Positions 35,204-42,767 of a stretch of DNA of 64,000 nucleotides are shown piece by piece (positions within the stretch are counted from its first letter, which is position 1; every line of letters starts with the position of its first letter). The translations under genes and the position numbers were made by a program. The stretch comes from Nevskiales bacterium (GTDB lineage: Bacteria; Pseudomonadota; Gammaproteobacteria; Nevskiales; Nevskiaceae). The notes below the pieces were generated by a model. It was given only the letters and a program-made list of their open reading frames with translations, was not told the DNA's origin and searched no databases. The stretch is taken from assembly GCA_028698335.1 (NCBI GenBank), contig JAQVDP010000016.1:1-64000 (forward strand), written 5' to 3'.

Positions 35204-35667
35204 GCCGGGACGAGACGGCGCGCCCCGCGGTGACGCGGGCGACGCTTGCGGATCTGCCGCTGCTGGTGCCGCTGTTCGATGCCTATCGCCGCTTCTACGG
35301 CCAGGCGGCCGATCCGGCGGCGGCTGCGGCTTTCCTGCAGCAGCGCCTGCGGCACGGCGATTCGGTGCTGCTGCTGGCGCGGGGGGACGACGGCGAGCCC
35401 GCCGGTTTCGTCCAGCTCTATCCGGGCTTCTCGTCGGTCCGGATCGCCCGGACCTTCGTCCTCAATGACCTGTTCGTCGTGCCGTCGCAGCGCCGGCGCG
35501 GCGTGGCGCGTCTATTGCTCGAGGCGGCGGAAGCGCAGGCCCGCGAACTCGGTGCCGTCAGCCTGTCGCTGTCGACTGCGGTCGACAACCATGCCGCACA
35601 ACGGCTCTACGCGTCGGCGGGCTGGGTGCGCGATACCGCGTTCGAGGTGTTTCGCCGCGCGCTCTGA
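35200..35667 (+). CDS. GNAT-family N-acetyltransferase
   Basis: The 155-residue protein has the GNAT acetyl-CoA-binding motif VVPSQRRRGVARLLLEAAEAQA (about residues 93-114, R/Q-x-x-G-x-G/A type) and the motif B region YASAGWVRD near the end. It would acetylate a small amine or a protein. The start overlaps the amidohydrolase stop (ATGA), so it ends this operon. It is convergent with the HAD gene, 7 bases away. Confidence 0.87.
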   Translation: MSRDETARPAVTRATLADLPLLVPLFDAYRRFYGQAADPAAAAAFLQQRLRHGDSVLLLARGDDGEPAGFVQLYPGFSSVRIARTFVLNDLFVVPSQRRRGVARLLLEAAEAQARELGAVSLSLSTAVDNHAAQRLYASAGWVRDTAFEVFRRAL

Positions 35668-35674
35668 CCGGCGC

Positions 35675-36472
35675 TCAGACCAGGCGGTCGATCAGGGCAT
35701 GCAGCTCGTCGAGGCTGCCGACGACGGCATCCGGCACGTGCGGATGACGCACGGTGCCGGGAAAGATCTTGTCGATCCACTGGCGGTCCCAGCCGGCACC
35801 GTTGTAGAAGATCGCGGTGACGCCGGCGCGGCGTGCGGCGATGACGTCGGTGGTGCTGTCGCCGACGTACCAGCAGCTCAGCGCGGCCGATTCGCCGAGC
35901 TCGTCCAGCGCCCGATGGATCAGATCGGGGTGCGGTTTGCGGCGTTCGACGTCGTCGCCGCAGACGATGGTCTCGAACAGCTCGTGCCAGCCGTCGCCGT
36001 CGACGGTGTAGACCTCGTGTGCCATGAAGCGCCGCTGCCGGTTGGTCAGCACGCCGATGCGCAGGCCGCGCGCCTGCAGTGCCTCGAGCCGGCTGCGCGC
36101 GTCGGCTTCCATCGGGCGGACGATGCCGAAGTGGCGCGCGTAGCTTTCGTCGAAGGCGCGATGGGCCGTGGCCTTGGCGTCCTGGTCGTCGCCGAACAGG
36201 ACTTCGAAGATGTCGGTGCGCGAGACCTTGCGTTCGGCCTTGAGCTTGGGGTGCAGCCTGGCGTGGTCGCGGACGTACTTGACCAGCTTGGCGTCCTCCA
36301 GCGTCTTGGACTGCGCCGGCGCGACCAGACGATCGATCAGGCCCAGCGCGACGAGCCGCGGGAGCACGTCCTCGAGGGCGTAGTACATCGCGTCCATGGT
36401 GTCGACCAGCGTCGCGTGCCAGTCGAACAGCAGCACGCGCGGACGCGCACGGGGGAACTGCAGGATGCTCAT
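35675..36472 (-). CDS. HAD-superfamily hydrolase with variant nucleophile motif
   Basis: The 265-residue protein has a HAD core: motif I LLFDWHATLVDT, motif II VLTNRQRR, the lysine in ERRKPHPD and motif IV WYVGDSTTDVIAA. Motif I is DWHAT instead of DxDGT, so the usual acid/base aspartate is a histidine. Phosphonatases (DWAGT) also lack the second aspartate, so the reaction may not be ordinary phosphomonoester hydrolysis. A long helical cap lies at about residues 25-115. The start at 36472 is the ATG next to the first beta strand; an upstream frame to 36553 is unlikely. Confidence 0.85.
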   Translation of the reverse strand: MSILQFPRARPRVLLFDWHATLVDTMDAMYYALEDVLPRLVALGLIDRLVAPAQSKTLEDAKLVKYVRDHARLHPKLKAERKVSRTDIFEVLFGDDQDAKATAHRAFDESYARHFGIVRPMEADARSRLEALQARGLRIGVLTNRQRRFMAHEVYTVDGDGWHELFETIVCGDDVERRKPHPDLIHRALDELGESAALSCWYVGDSTTDVIAARRAGVTAIFYNGAGWDRQWIDKIFPGTVRHPHVPDAVVGSLDELHALIDRLV

Positions 36473-36582
36473 CTTCCGAAGACGACCTCCATGCCGGCTT
36501 GTGTGGACGACGCTAGACCCGCCGGGTCCGGGACGCAAGCGTCCGTGCGGCACGCGGCGGCCACGCCGTGACTGGCGGCAAA

Positions 36583-36634
36583 GTTGGGGATTTGGGATGC
36601 GCCGTCGCGCATCGGCGGCGCATCCCTAACTTTT
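36583..36634. repeat. Interrupted inverted repeat in a 275-base divergent intergenic region
   Basis: GGGATGCGCCG (36594-36604) is mirrored at 36616-36626, and outer AAAGTT/AACTTT segments pair after an 8-base bulge. The region 36473-36747 otherwise holds no gene. The hairpin lies between the divergent HAD and acyl-CoA ligase genes and may be an operator or a transcribed leader structure. Confidence 0.45.
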
Positions 36635-36747
36635 GACTGGGGGGTGTGATCGGGAGGCGGCCATAGGATCGCCAGGCGACCGGACGCCCGTGCGAAGACC
36701 CCGCGGTGGGGCGGCACGGGCCCGTCAGATCAGAGGAGAGCCGTTTC

Positions 36748-38310
36748 ATGATGCCCTTTCGCGCCTACAGCGCTTTCGATCGCCACGCCGTGGCGCTTGC
36801 CGACCAGCCGATGGTCGAGACCGAGTCCGGCAGCCTGAGCTACCGCGAGGCGGCGCGCGAGGTCAACCGCCTGCTCAACGGATTCGCGGCGCTCGGCATC
36901 GGGCCGGACGATCGCGTCGCGCTGGTCGCGAAGAACCGCGCCGAAGTGCTGCTGATGCTGCTCGCCGCGCTCAAGGGCGGCCCGGTGGTGGTGCCGGTGA
37001 ATCACCGTCTCGCGCCGGAGGAGATGGCCTGGATCATCGACGACGCCGAATGTGTGGCGATGTTCGCCGAGCCCGAATTCGTCGAGCGTCTGGCATCTGC
37101 GGACCTGCCGCGGATTCCGCAGGCGCGGCGTTTCGTCGTCGGCGGCAGCGCGGACGGCTGGCGGCGGTTCGACGACTGGCTGGTCGAGCAGTCGGCCGTG
37201 GCGCCGCCCGCGAGTCCGGACCTCAAGCCGGCCTATCTGCAGATCTACACGTCCGGCACCACCGGACGGCCCAAGGGCGTGCAGCTGGGGGAGGCCAACT
37301 GCCTCGCCCACCAGATGGCGATCATGTCGTCGACCGACGTCGAGCTCGCCGCCGGTCAGCGCATGTACGGTGGCCTGCCGCTGTTCCACGTCGGCGGCGT
37401 GTTCGCGGCGCTGTGGGCGGTCCAGCGCGGCACGACGCTGCTGTTCCGGCGGGACTTCAATCCGGTCGAGGTCAATCAGCTGCTCGGCAGCGGCGAACTC
37501 GACCACGCGGCGATGGTGCCGGCGATGATCCAGGCCTGCGTCGCGCAGCCCGCCGATCCGGGGCATTCGTACGAGCGCCTGCGCACGATGATGTACGGCG
37601 CATCCCCGATCGCGCCGGCGCTGTTGCGCAAGGCGGCGGAGCGGTTCGGTTGCGGCTTCCTGCAGGTCTACGGCATGACCGAGACCCACAGCGTGATCTC
37701 GACGCTGTGCGTGCAGGACCACGCCGCGGCGCTGGCTGCCCGTCCGGAGCTGACGATGTCGGCGGGGCGGCCGGTGGCCGGGTGCCACGTCCGCATCGTC
37801 GACGAGAACGGTCGCGAGCGCGGTGTCGGCGAGGTCGGCGAGATCTGCGTGCGCGGTCCGCAGGTGATGTCGGGCTACTGGAAGCGCCAGGACGCGACCG
37901 ACGAGGCGATCCGCGACGGCTACATGCATACCGGCGACGCCGGTTACATCGACGCGGACGGCTATCTGTTCATCGTCGACCGCATCAAGGACATCATCGT
38001 CTCGGGTGGCGAGAACGTCTCGTCCAGCGAGGTCGAACACGCGTTGCTGGCCCATCCGAACGTGGCCGACGCGGCGGTCATCGGCGTGCCCGATCCGCGC
38101 TGGGGCGAGGCGGTCAAGGCGATCGTCGTGCCCCGGGGCGAACTCGATCCCGACGCGCTGATCGCGCACTGCCGCGGCTCGCTCGGCGGTTTCAAGGTGC
38201 CGCGTTCGGTCGACGTCGTCGACGCGATTCCGCGCAACGGCGCGGGCAAGATTCTCAAGGCCGTGCTGCGCGAACCGTACTGGCAGCAGCAGCGCCGCCG
38301 GGTTGGTTGA
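36748..38310 (+). CDS. Acyl-CoA synthetase, second copy in the cluster
   Basis: The 520-residue ANL enzyme has the P-loop YTSGTTGRPKGV (about residue 172), the VYGMTETHS motif (about 305), the hinge VDRIKDIIVSGGENVSSSEVEHALL (about 422, cited in part) and the final lysine in NGAGKILK. It activates a carboxylic acid with ATP and CoA. An AGGAG box lies 9 bases before the ATG at 36748. It begins a unit with a dienoyl-CoA-reductase-like SDR and a SnoaL-like protein. Confidence 0.92.
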   Translation: MMPFRAYSAFDRHAVALADQPMVETESGSLSYREAAREVNRLLNGFAALGIGPDDRVALVAKNRAEVLLMLLAALKGGPVVVPVNHRLAPEEMAWIIDDAECVAMFAEPEFVERLASADLPRIPQARRFVVGGSADGWRRFDDWLVEQSAVAPPASPDLKPAYLQIYTSGTTGRPKGVQLGEANCLAHQMAIMSSTDVELAAGQRMYGGLPLFHVGGVFAALWAVQRGTTLLFRRDFNPVEVNQLLGSGELDHAAMVPAMIQACVAQPADPGHSYERLRTMMYGASPIAPALLRKAAERFGCGFLQVYGMTETHSVISTLCVQDHAAALAARPELTMSAGRPVAGCHVRIVDENGRERGVGEVGEICVRGPQVMSGYWKRQDATDEAIRDGYMHTGDAGYIDADGYLFIVDRIKDIIVSGGENVSSSEVEHALLAHPNVADAAVIGVPDPRWGEAVKAIVVPRGELDPDALIAHCRGSLGGFKVPRSVDVVDAIPRNGAGKILKAVLREPYWQQQRRRVG

Positions 38311-38344
38311 GGCGTCGGTCCGACATACGCAGTGGAGTAGGCCC

Positions 38345-39166
38345 ATGGCTGTTGCCAGCCCCGTGTTCGCCCCGTCGCTGTTCCGCGGCAGGACGGTATT
38401 CGTCGCCGGTGGAACCAGCGGCATCAATCTCGGCATCGCCCGGCGCTTTTCGTCGCTGGGCGCGGCGCTGTTCGTCGTCAGCCGTTCCGAGGACAAGGTC
38501 GCGACCGCGGTCGCCGAGCTGCGTCACAGCGGCCCGGCCGACGGCGCCGTCGCCGACGTGCGCGACTTCGACGCGGTGCAGTCCGCGATCGGCAAGTGCA
38601 TCGAGCGCTTCGGCGCCATCGACATCGCGGTGTCCGGCGCGGCCGGAAATTTCGTCGCCCCGGCAGCGGAACTGTCACCGAACGGCTTTCGCACCGTGGT
38701 CGACATCGATCTGATCGGCTCGTTCCATGTATGCCGCGCGGTGTATCCGTATCTGCGCAAACCGGGCGCGTCGATCATCAACATCTCGGCGACGCAGGCT
38801 TTCACGCCGCTGCCGGGTCAGGTGCACGTGTGCGCGGCCAAGGCCGGCATCGACGCGATGACCAAGGTGCTCGCGGTCGAGTGGGGGCCGGAGGGGGTGC
38901 GCGTCAACGCGATCGCACCGGGACCGGTCGACGGTACCGAGGGCATGGCGCGACTGACGCCGACGTCCGAGCACCGTGAGCGGTTGACGCAGACGATCCC
39001 GCTGCGCCGCTATGCGACACTCGACGAGATCGCCGATACCGCGGTATTCCTGTGCTCCAGCGCCGGCGCCAATTTCAACGGCGAGGTGCTGGTCTGCGAC
39101 GGCGGCCAGTCGGTGCTCGGCGGCGGCGGTTTCGCTGCGGCGTGGGCGTCGGCCGCGCCGGGCTGA
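38345..39166 (+). CDS. SDR oxidoreductase, 2,4-dienoyl-CoA reductase-like
   Basis: The 273-residue Rossmann protein has VFVAGGTSGINLGIARRF at the nucleotide-binding loop, DVRDFDAV and SGAAGNF. The usual YxxxK is replaced by HVCAAKAG, and LAVEWGPEGVRVNAIAPGP with GTEG follows. Peroxisomal and bacterial 2,4-dienoyl-CoA reductases also lack the tyrosine and share this block, so reduction of an unsaturated acyl-CoA with NADPH is the best guess. GGAG precedes the ATG by 8 bases. Confidence 0.85.
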   Translation: MAVASPVFAPSLFRGRTVFVAGGTSGINLGIARRFSSLGAALFVVSRSEDKVATAVAELRHSGPADGAVADVRDFDAVQSAIGKCIERFGAIDIAVSGAAGNFVAPAAELSPNGFRTVVDIDLIGSFHVCRAVYPYLRKPGASIINISATQAFTPLPGQVHVCAAKAGIDAMTKVLAVEWGPEGVRVNAIAPGPVDGTEGMARLTPTSEHRERLTQTIPLRRYATLDEIADTAVFLCSSAGANFNGEVLVCDGGQSVLGGGGFAAAWASAAPG

Positions 39167-39200
39167 GCGCCCATCCATCCTACCGGGGAGATTTCTCCAG

Positions 39201-39605
39201 ATGAGCCAAGATTCGACCGTTGCCGGGCTGCGGGCTTGGCACCAGGCCGTGGCCAACAAGGACGTTGCGGCGCTCGACGCGCTGATCGCCGACGATGCGG
39301 TGTTCCATTCGCCGGTGGTGCACCGGCCCCAGGTCGGCAAGGCGCTGACCCGGATGTATCTGTCGGCGGCGTTCCAGGTGTTCTTCAACGACGGCTTTCG
39401 TTACGTGCGGGAGATCGTGCAGGGGGCGCACGCGGTGCTTGAGTTCGAGGTCGAGATCGACGGCATCCACGTCAACGGCGTGGACATGATCACGTTCGCG
39501 GACGATGGCCGGATCGCCGAATTCAAGGTGATGCTGCGGCCGCTCAAGGCGATCAACCTGATCCACCAGAAGATGGCGGCGATGCTGGAGCAGTTCAAGC
39601 CATAG
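39201..39605 (+). CDS. SnoaL/NTF2-like protein
   Basis: The 134-residue protein has the NTF2-like pattern: an N-terminal helix pair (LRAWHQAVANKDVAALDALIADDAVF is its extent, residues 10-35), VVHRPQVGKAL, then a curved sheet with FEVEIDGIHVNGVDMITFADDGRI. This fold makes a conical pocket used by isomerases, dehydratases and binding proteins. The role here is unknown but it is 34 bases after the dienoyl-CoA-reductase-like gene with GGGGAG nearby. Confidence 0.8.
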   Translation: MSQDSTVAGLRAWHQAVANKDVAALDALIADDAVFHSPVVHRPQVGKALTRMYLSAAFQVFFNDGFRYVREIVQGAHAVLEFEVEIDGIHVNGVDMITFADDGRIAEFKVMLRPLKAINLIHQKMAAMLEQFKP

Positions 39606-39684
39606 CCGCGCCGGCGTTCCCAGGCCCTAGTCCAAGCGGAGGAGGCAGGGCGCTCCGGGAGTTTGCGAATCTGCTTCTCGAAAT

Positions 39685-39701
39685 GGTTCCGCTGCGGAAC
39701 C
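39685..39701. promoter_or_regulatory. Candidate TetR operator
   Basis: GGTTCCGC-T-GCGGAACC is a perfect palindrome with 8-base arms, 28 bases before the start of the TetR gene that opens the P450 operon. Position and symmetry fit an autoregulatory operator. Confidence 0.5.
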
Positions 39702-39729
39702 GTCCGAGGAGGCAGGTCGACCGTCCGCC

Positions 39730-40500
39730 ATGAGCGCTCCCGATCCAGTTGCGTCCAGTGCCGCACCGGCCCCGCGCGTCGGCCGGCCGCCGCGCGTCAG
39801 CGCCGAGGCCATCGTCGAGGCGGCGGTGGAACTCGGCCTCGACCGGGTGACCCTCAAGCAGGTTGCGGATCGCCTGGGCGTTGCGGTGGCGACCCTGTAC
39901 CGGCATGTCCGCAGCCGCGACGAGCTGGTGCGCATGGCGGCATTCCGCCTGGTGCTGCAGCGGCGCATGCCGCAACCGGGCGTGGCCGGAGAAGTGCACT
40001 GGGCGCAGATCGCGGCGGGTTTCGCCGCCGGCCTGTTCGAGACCTTCGTCGCCGAGCCGCAACTGATCAGCGAAATGGCGCGCGGCCGACTCGGCCCCGA
40101 CTCCGAGGTCGACTTCCTGGAACAGTTCCTGGCCGCGATGGCGGTACACGGCATCGACGGCGCCGAGGCGGTCCGGCTGCACAACGCCCTGGCGATGCTG
40201 ACGATCGGCGCCGCCGCCGGCGCGGCTTCGATCGCGGCGGCCCGCGCCGCCGGCGCGCCGCACGAACAGGCGATGCGCGAGGTGTTCGAGCAGCGTGACG
40301 CCGACGAGCTGCCGCATCTGCGCGCCGCGCTCGAGCACACCATCAATATCGATCCCGGACAGTGGCTGACCGCCTTGCGCGATCTGCTCGTCGGCTTTGC
40401 CGCCGCGCGCGGCGAAACCTTGCCCGACGATCTGCCGCTGCTGGTGGCGATCACCAAGAACGGCCGCGATGACGGTCGCCCACGAGGAGAGACGCAATGA
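39730..40500 (+). CDS. TetR/AcrR-family regulator of the P450 operon
   Basis: The 256-residue protein has a proline-rich start, a TetR HTH (about residues 17-62: SAEAIVEAAVELGLDRVTLK ... VAVATLYRHVRSR) and a helical C-terminal domain. Its stop overlaps the P450 start (ATGA), so it is co-transcribed with the gene it probably controls. A perfect palindrome just upstream of its start is the likely operator. The inducer would be a P450 substrate or acyl-CoA; this is inference. Confidence 0.88.
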   Translation: MSAPDPVASSAAPAPRVGRPPRVSAEAIVEAAVELGLDRVTLKQVADRLGVAVATLYRHVRSRDELVRMAAFRLVLQRRMPQPGVAGEVHWAQIAAGFAAGLFETFVAEPQLISEMARGRLGPDSEVDFLEQFLAAMAVHGIDGAEAVRLHNALAMLTIGAAAGAASIAAARAAGAPHEQAMREVFEQRDADELPHLRAALEHTINIDPGQWLTALRDLLVGFAAARGETLPDDLPLLVAITKNGRDDGRPRGETQ

Positions 40501-41777
40501 GCAACGCAGGCGCAGACGGGCGTGTCGAGATCGACGCGCGGACCTTCAATCCCTATTCGCAGGACTTCATCCGCGCGCCGGATCCGGTGTGGCAGGTGTT
40601 GCTGCGCGACTACCCGATCGCGTGGCACAAGGATCTGCAGATGTGGCTGGTCAACACCCATGAGCTGTGTGACCGCATCCTCAAGGACAACCGCTTCACC
40701 CCGAATTTCCGGGCCTGGGAATTCGCGCCGCCGCCCAAGCCGGACGAGCAGAAGAACGACTTCGACCTGGCCTTCGAGAAAGGATTCTTCGCGGTCACCC
40801 CACAGGCGCACCTGCGTCTGCGCAAGCTGACGATGCCGGCGTTCTCGCGCCCGGTGATGGCGAAGATCGACGCCAAGATCCACGATCTGGTGACCGACTG
40901 TTTCGACGCGATCGGCGATGCGCCGAGCTTCGACGTCTACGATGCGCTGGCGAGCAAGATTCCGGTGCGGTCGATCGCGCGCATGGTCGGGGTGCCGACC
41001 GACCGCGAGGACTTCTTCCATGACTTCGCGGTGAACGTCATCAAGTCCACGCGCATCAACCTCGGCGCCAAGGAGCGGGATGCGGCGATGCAGGCGACGC
41101 TGCCGGGCTTCGCGTACTTCCGCGAGGAGATCGCCAGACGCCGTGCCCAGCCGGAGCCCGGCAACGACTTTCTCGGCAGCCTGATCGGCGCCAGCGACAA
41201 CGGCTCGCAGCTCGACGACTACGAGATCCTGTCGGTCGTGTTCGCGCTGATCACCGCCGGTTCCGACACCGCGACCGATCTGCACACCTATCTGCTGCAC
41301 GGCCTGCTGACGCACCCCGAACAGCTCGAGCTGTTGCGGCGGCGGCCCGAGCTGATGGAGAACGCGATCATCGAGCTGCTGCGCTACGGCTCGTTCGGCA
41401 AGATGCCGTTCTTCCGCTTCGCGACCGAGGACATCGAGTTCGCCGGCCAGCAGATCCGCAAGGGCCAGGCGGTGGGCGTCAACATCAGCGCGGCCTGGCA
41501 CGATCCGGCGCGTTGGGAGAACCCCAACAGTCTCGACATCACCCGCAAGCTCGACGGCAACATCGTCTTCGGCACCGGGGCGCATTTCTGCATCGGCACC
41601 TATCTGGTGCGGGTCCAGGGCAGCCTGATGCTCAAGACCTTCATGGAGCGCTACCCGAACGCGCGTCTGGCGCCGGGCCAGGGCGAGCTCGACTTCGAGT
41701 GGAATCACCACAACGCACGCCGGATCAACCGCCTGGTGGTCGACACCGGCCTGAATCCGGCCCGGCGCGCCGCCTGA
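40497..41777 (+). CDS. Cytochrome P450, soluble bacterial type
   Basis: The 426-residue protein has the P450 hallmarks: the I-helix oxygen-binding segment LITAGSDTATD (about residue 255), ExxR in ENAIIELLRYGS (about 290), and the heme-thiolate loop FGTGAHFCIG with Cys365. It lacks a membrane anchor and is a class I monooxygenase that needs separate electron-transfer partners. The substrate is presumably the lipophilic compound handled by the flanking acyl-CoA genes. A rubredoxin rather than a ferredoxin follows, which is unusual for a P450. Confidence 0.93.
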   Translation: MSNAGADGRVEIDARTFNPYSQDFIRAPDPVWQVLLRDYPIAWHKDLQMWLVNTHELCDRILKDNRFTPNFRAWEFAPPPKPDEQKNDFDLAFEKGFFAVTPQAHLRLRKLTMPAFSRPVMAKIDAKIHDLVTDCFDAIGDAPSFDVYDALASKIPVRSIARMVGVPTDREDFFHDFAVNVIKSTRINLGAKERDAAMQATLPGFAYFREEIARRRAQPEPGNDFLGSLIGASDNGSQLDDYEILSVVFALITAGSDTATDLHTYLLHGLLTHPEQLELLRRRPELMENAIIELLRYGSFGKMPFFRFATEDIEFAGQQIRKGQAVGVNISAAWHDPARWENPNSLDITRKLDGNIVFGTGAHFCIGTYLVRVQGSLMLKTFMERYPNARLAPGQGELDFEWNHHNARRINRLVVDTGLNPARRAA

Positions 41778-41781
41778 CTGC

Positions 41782-41798
41782 GGCCGGCGGCGCCGGCC
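41782..41798 (+). repeat. Short GC-rich hairpin between P450 and rubredoxin genes
   Basis: Seven-base arms GGCCGGC and GCCGGCC enclose a 3-base loop just after the P450 stop. There is no T-run, so it may protect the upstream mRNA or weaken read-through rather than terminate. Confidence 0.35.
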
Positions 41799-41844
41799 CT
41801 GCAACCTGTCCGCAACCTTCAACCCCGATTCTGAGTAACGACCG

Positions 41845-42009
41845 ATGAACAAATGGATATGCGTGATCTGCGGCTTCATCTACGACGAGGCCGCAGGTCT
41901 TCCCGAGCACGACATCGCGCCGGGCACCCGCTTCGAGGATCTGCCCGACGACTGGACCTGTCCGGAATGCGGGTCGCCGAAGGATTCGTTCGAGATCTAC
42001 ACCGACTGA
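41845..42009 (+). CDS. Rubredoxin
   Basis: The 54-residue protein is a complete rubredoxin: the two iron-binding loops are CVIC (residues 6-9) and CPEC (39-42), with conserved GFIYDEA and the acidic LPDDWTCP segment. One iron bound by four cysteines carries single electrons. It lies 67 bases after the P450 gene and may be its electron donor, or it may serve an alkane hydroxylase or other oxygenase encoded elsewhere. No rubredoxin reductase is in the window. Confidence 0.93.
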   Translation: MNKWICVICGFIYDEAAGLPEHDIAPGTRFEDLPDDWTCPECGSPKDSFEIYTD

Positions 42010-42028
42010 CAGGCCCGGGACGCAGACC

Positions 42029-42502
42029 ATGAAACATGCAACGACGACCCGCTTCCCGGCGCCCGCGGCGACCGTGATCCGGATGATGACCGACCGCGAT
42101 TTCCACGTGCGCAAGCTCGAGGCGCTGGGACTGGCGGAGTTCGAGGTCCTGGCGCACGACGCCGACGGCGACGATTTCCGCATCCGTATCCAGCGCAAGG
42201 TCCCGGTGCAGATGCCGGGTCTGAAGGGCGGGCACACCACGGTCATCAACGAGGAACGCTGGGACCGCGGCAGCCTCAGCGGTTCGGTGCAGGTCGAGCC
42301 GCAGGGCATGCCGGTGGAGATGGCGTGCCGTACCCGGCTGCTGGACGAGGGCGACGGCTGCGTCCAGACCTTCGACTGGGACATCCAGGCCAGGATCGCG
42401 TTGGTCGGCAAGACCCTGGAGAAGTTCATCGTCGCCGACATGGAGCAGCGCGCCGCGGAGGAAACCCGGATCACACTGGAGCTGCTCGAACAGTACCGCT
42501 GA
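42029..42502 (+). CDS. DUF2505 SRPBCC-like lipid-binding protein
   Basis: The 157-residue protein matches DUF2505 (KHATTTRFPAPAATVIRMMTDRDFHVRKLEALG at its start, shown here only in part by pattern; then a beta-rich centre and a long C-terminal helix). The fold resembles START/SRPBCC proteins with a hydrophobic pocket. It is 19 bases after rubredoxin, in the P450 operon, and may bind the substrate. No catalytic residue is evident. Confidence 0.8.
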   Translation: MKHATTTRFPAPAATVIRMMTDRDFHVRKLEALGLAEFEVLAHDADGDDFRIRIQRKVPVQMPGLKGGHTTVINEERWDRGSLSGSVQVEPQGMPVEMACRTRLLDEGDGCVQTFDWDIQARIALVGKTLEKFIVADMEQRAAEETRITLELLEQYR

Positions 42503-42767
42503 GACGGACCGGCGCGGGCGTCGGGCCGGGGCTTACTCGGTTCGGACGAGGCGCGGCCCGCATGCCGAACTACCATGGCAGCAGCCGCTTCATCGCGCAG
42601 GGCGCCGTCTCGGACGGGCGCCGTGACGCGGGATCGAGGACGGCGCTGGAGAGATCGGCGGTGCCGGCCGGACCGGGCCGCGGGAACGAATGGCGCAGCG
42701 GGCGAGGCATCGAACCCTGCTCCGAGGTTGGGATCCGATGTGTCCCTGTGCGATGAGGAGAGACTGA
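42503..42767 (+). other. 265-base intergenic region before the DUF1329 gene
   Basis: I see no gene with a convincing start or family match here. The last 15 bases hold a GAGGAGAG ribosome-binding site for the DUF1329 gene. A promoter for the following unit presumably lies inside, but no strong box stands out. Confidence 0.4.
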
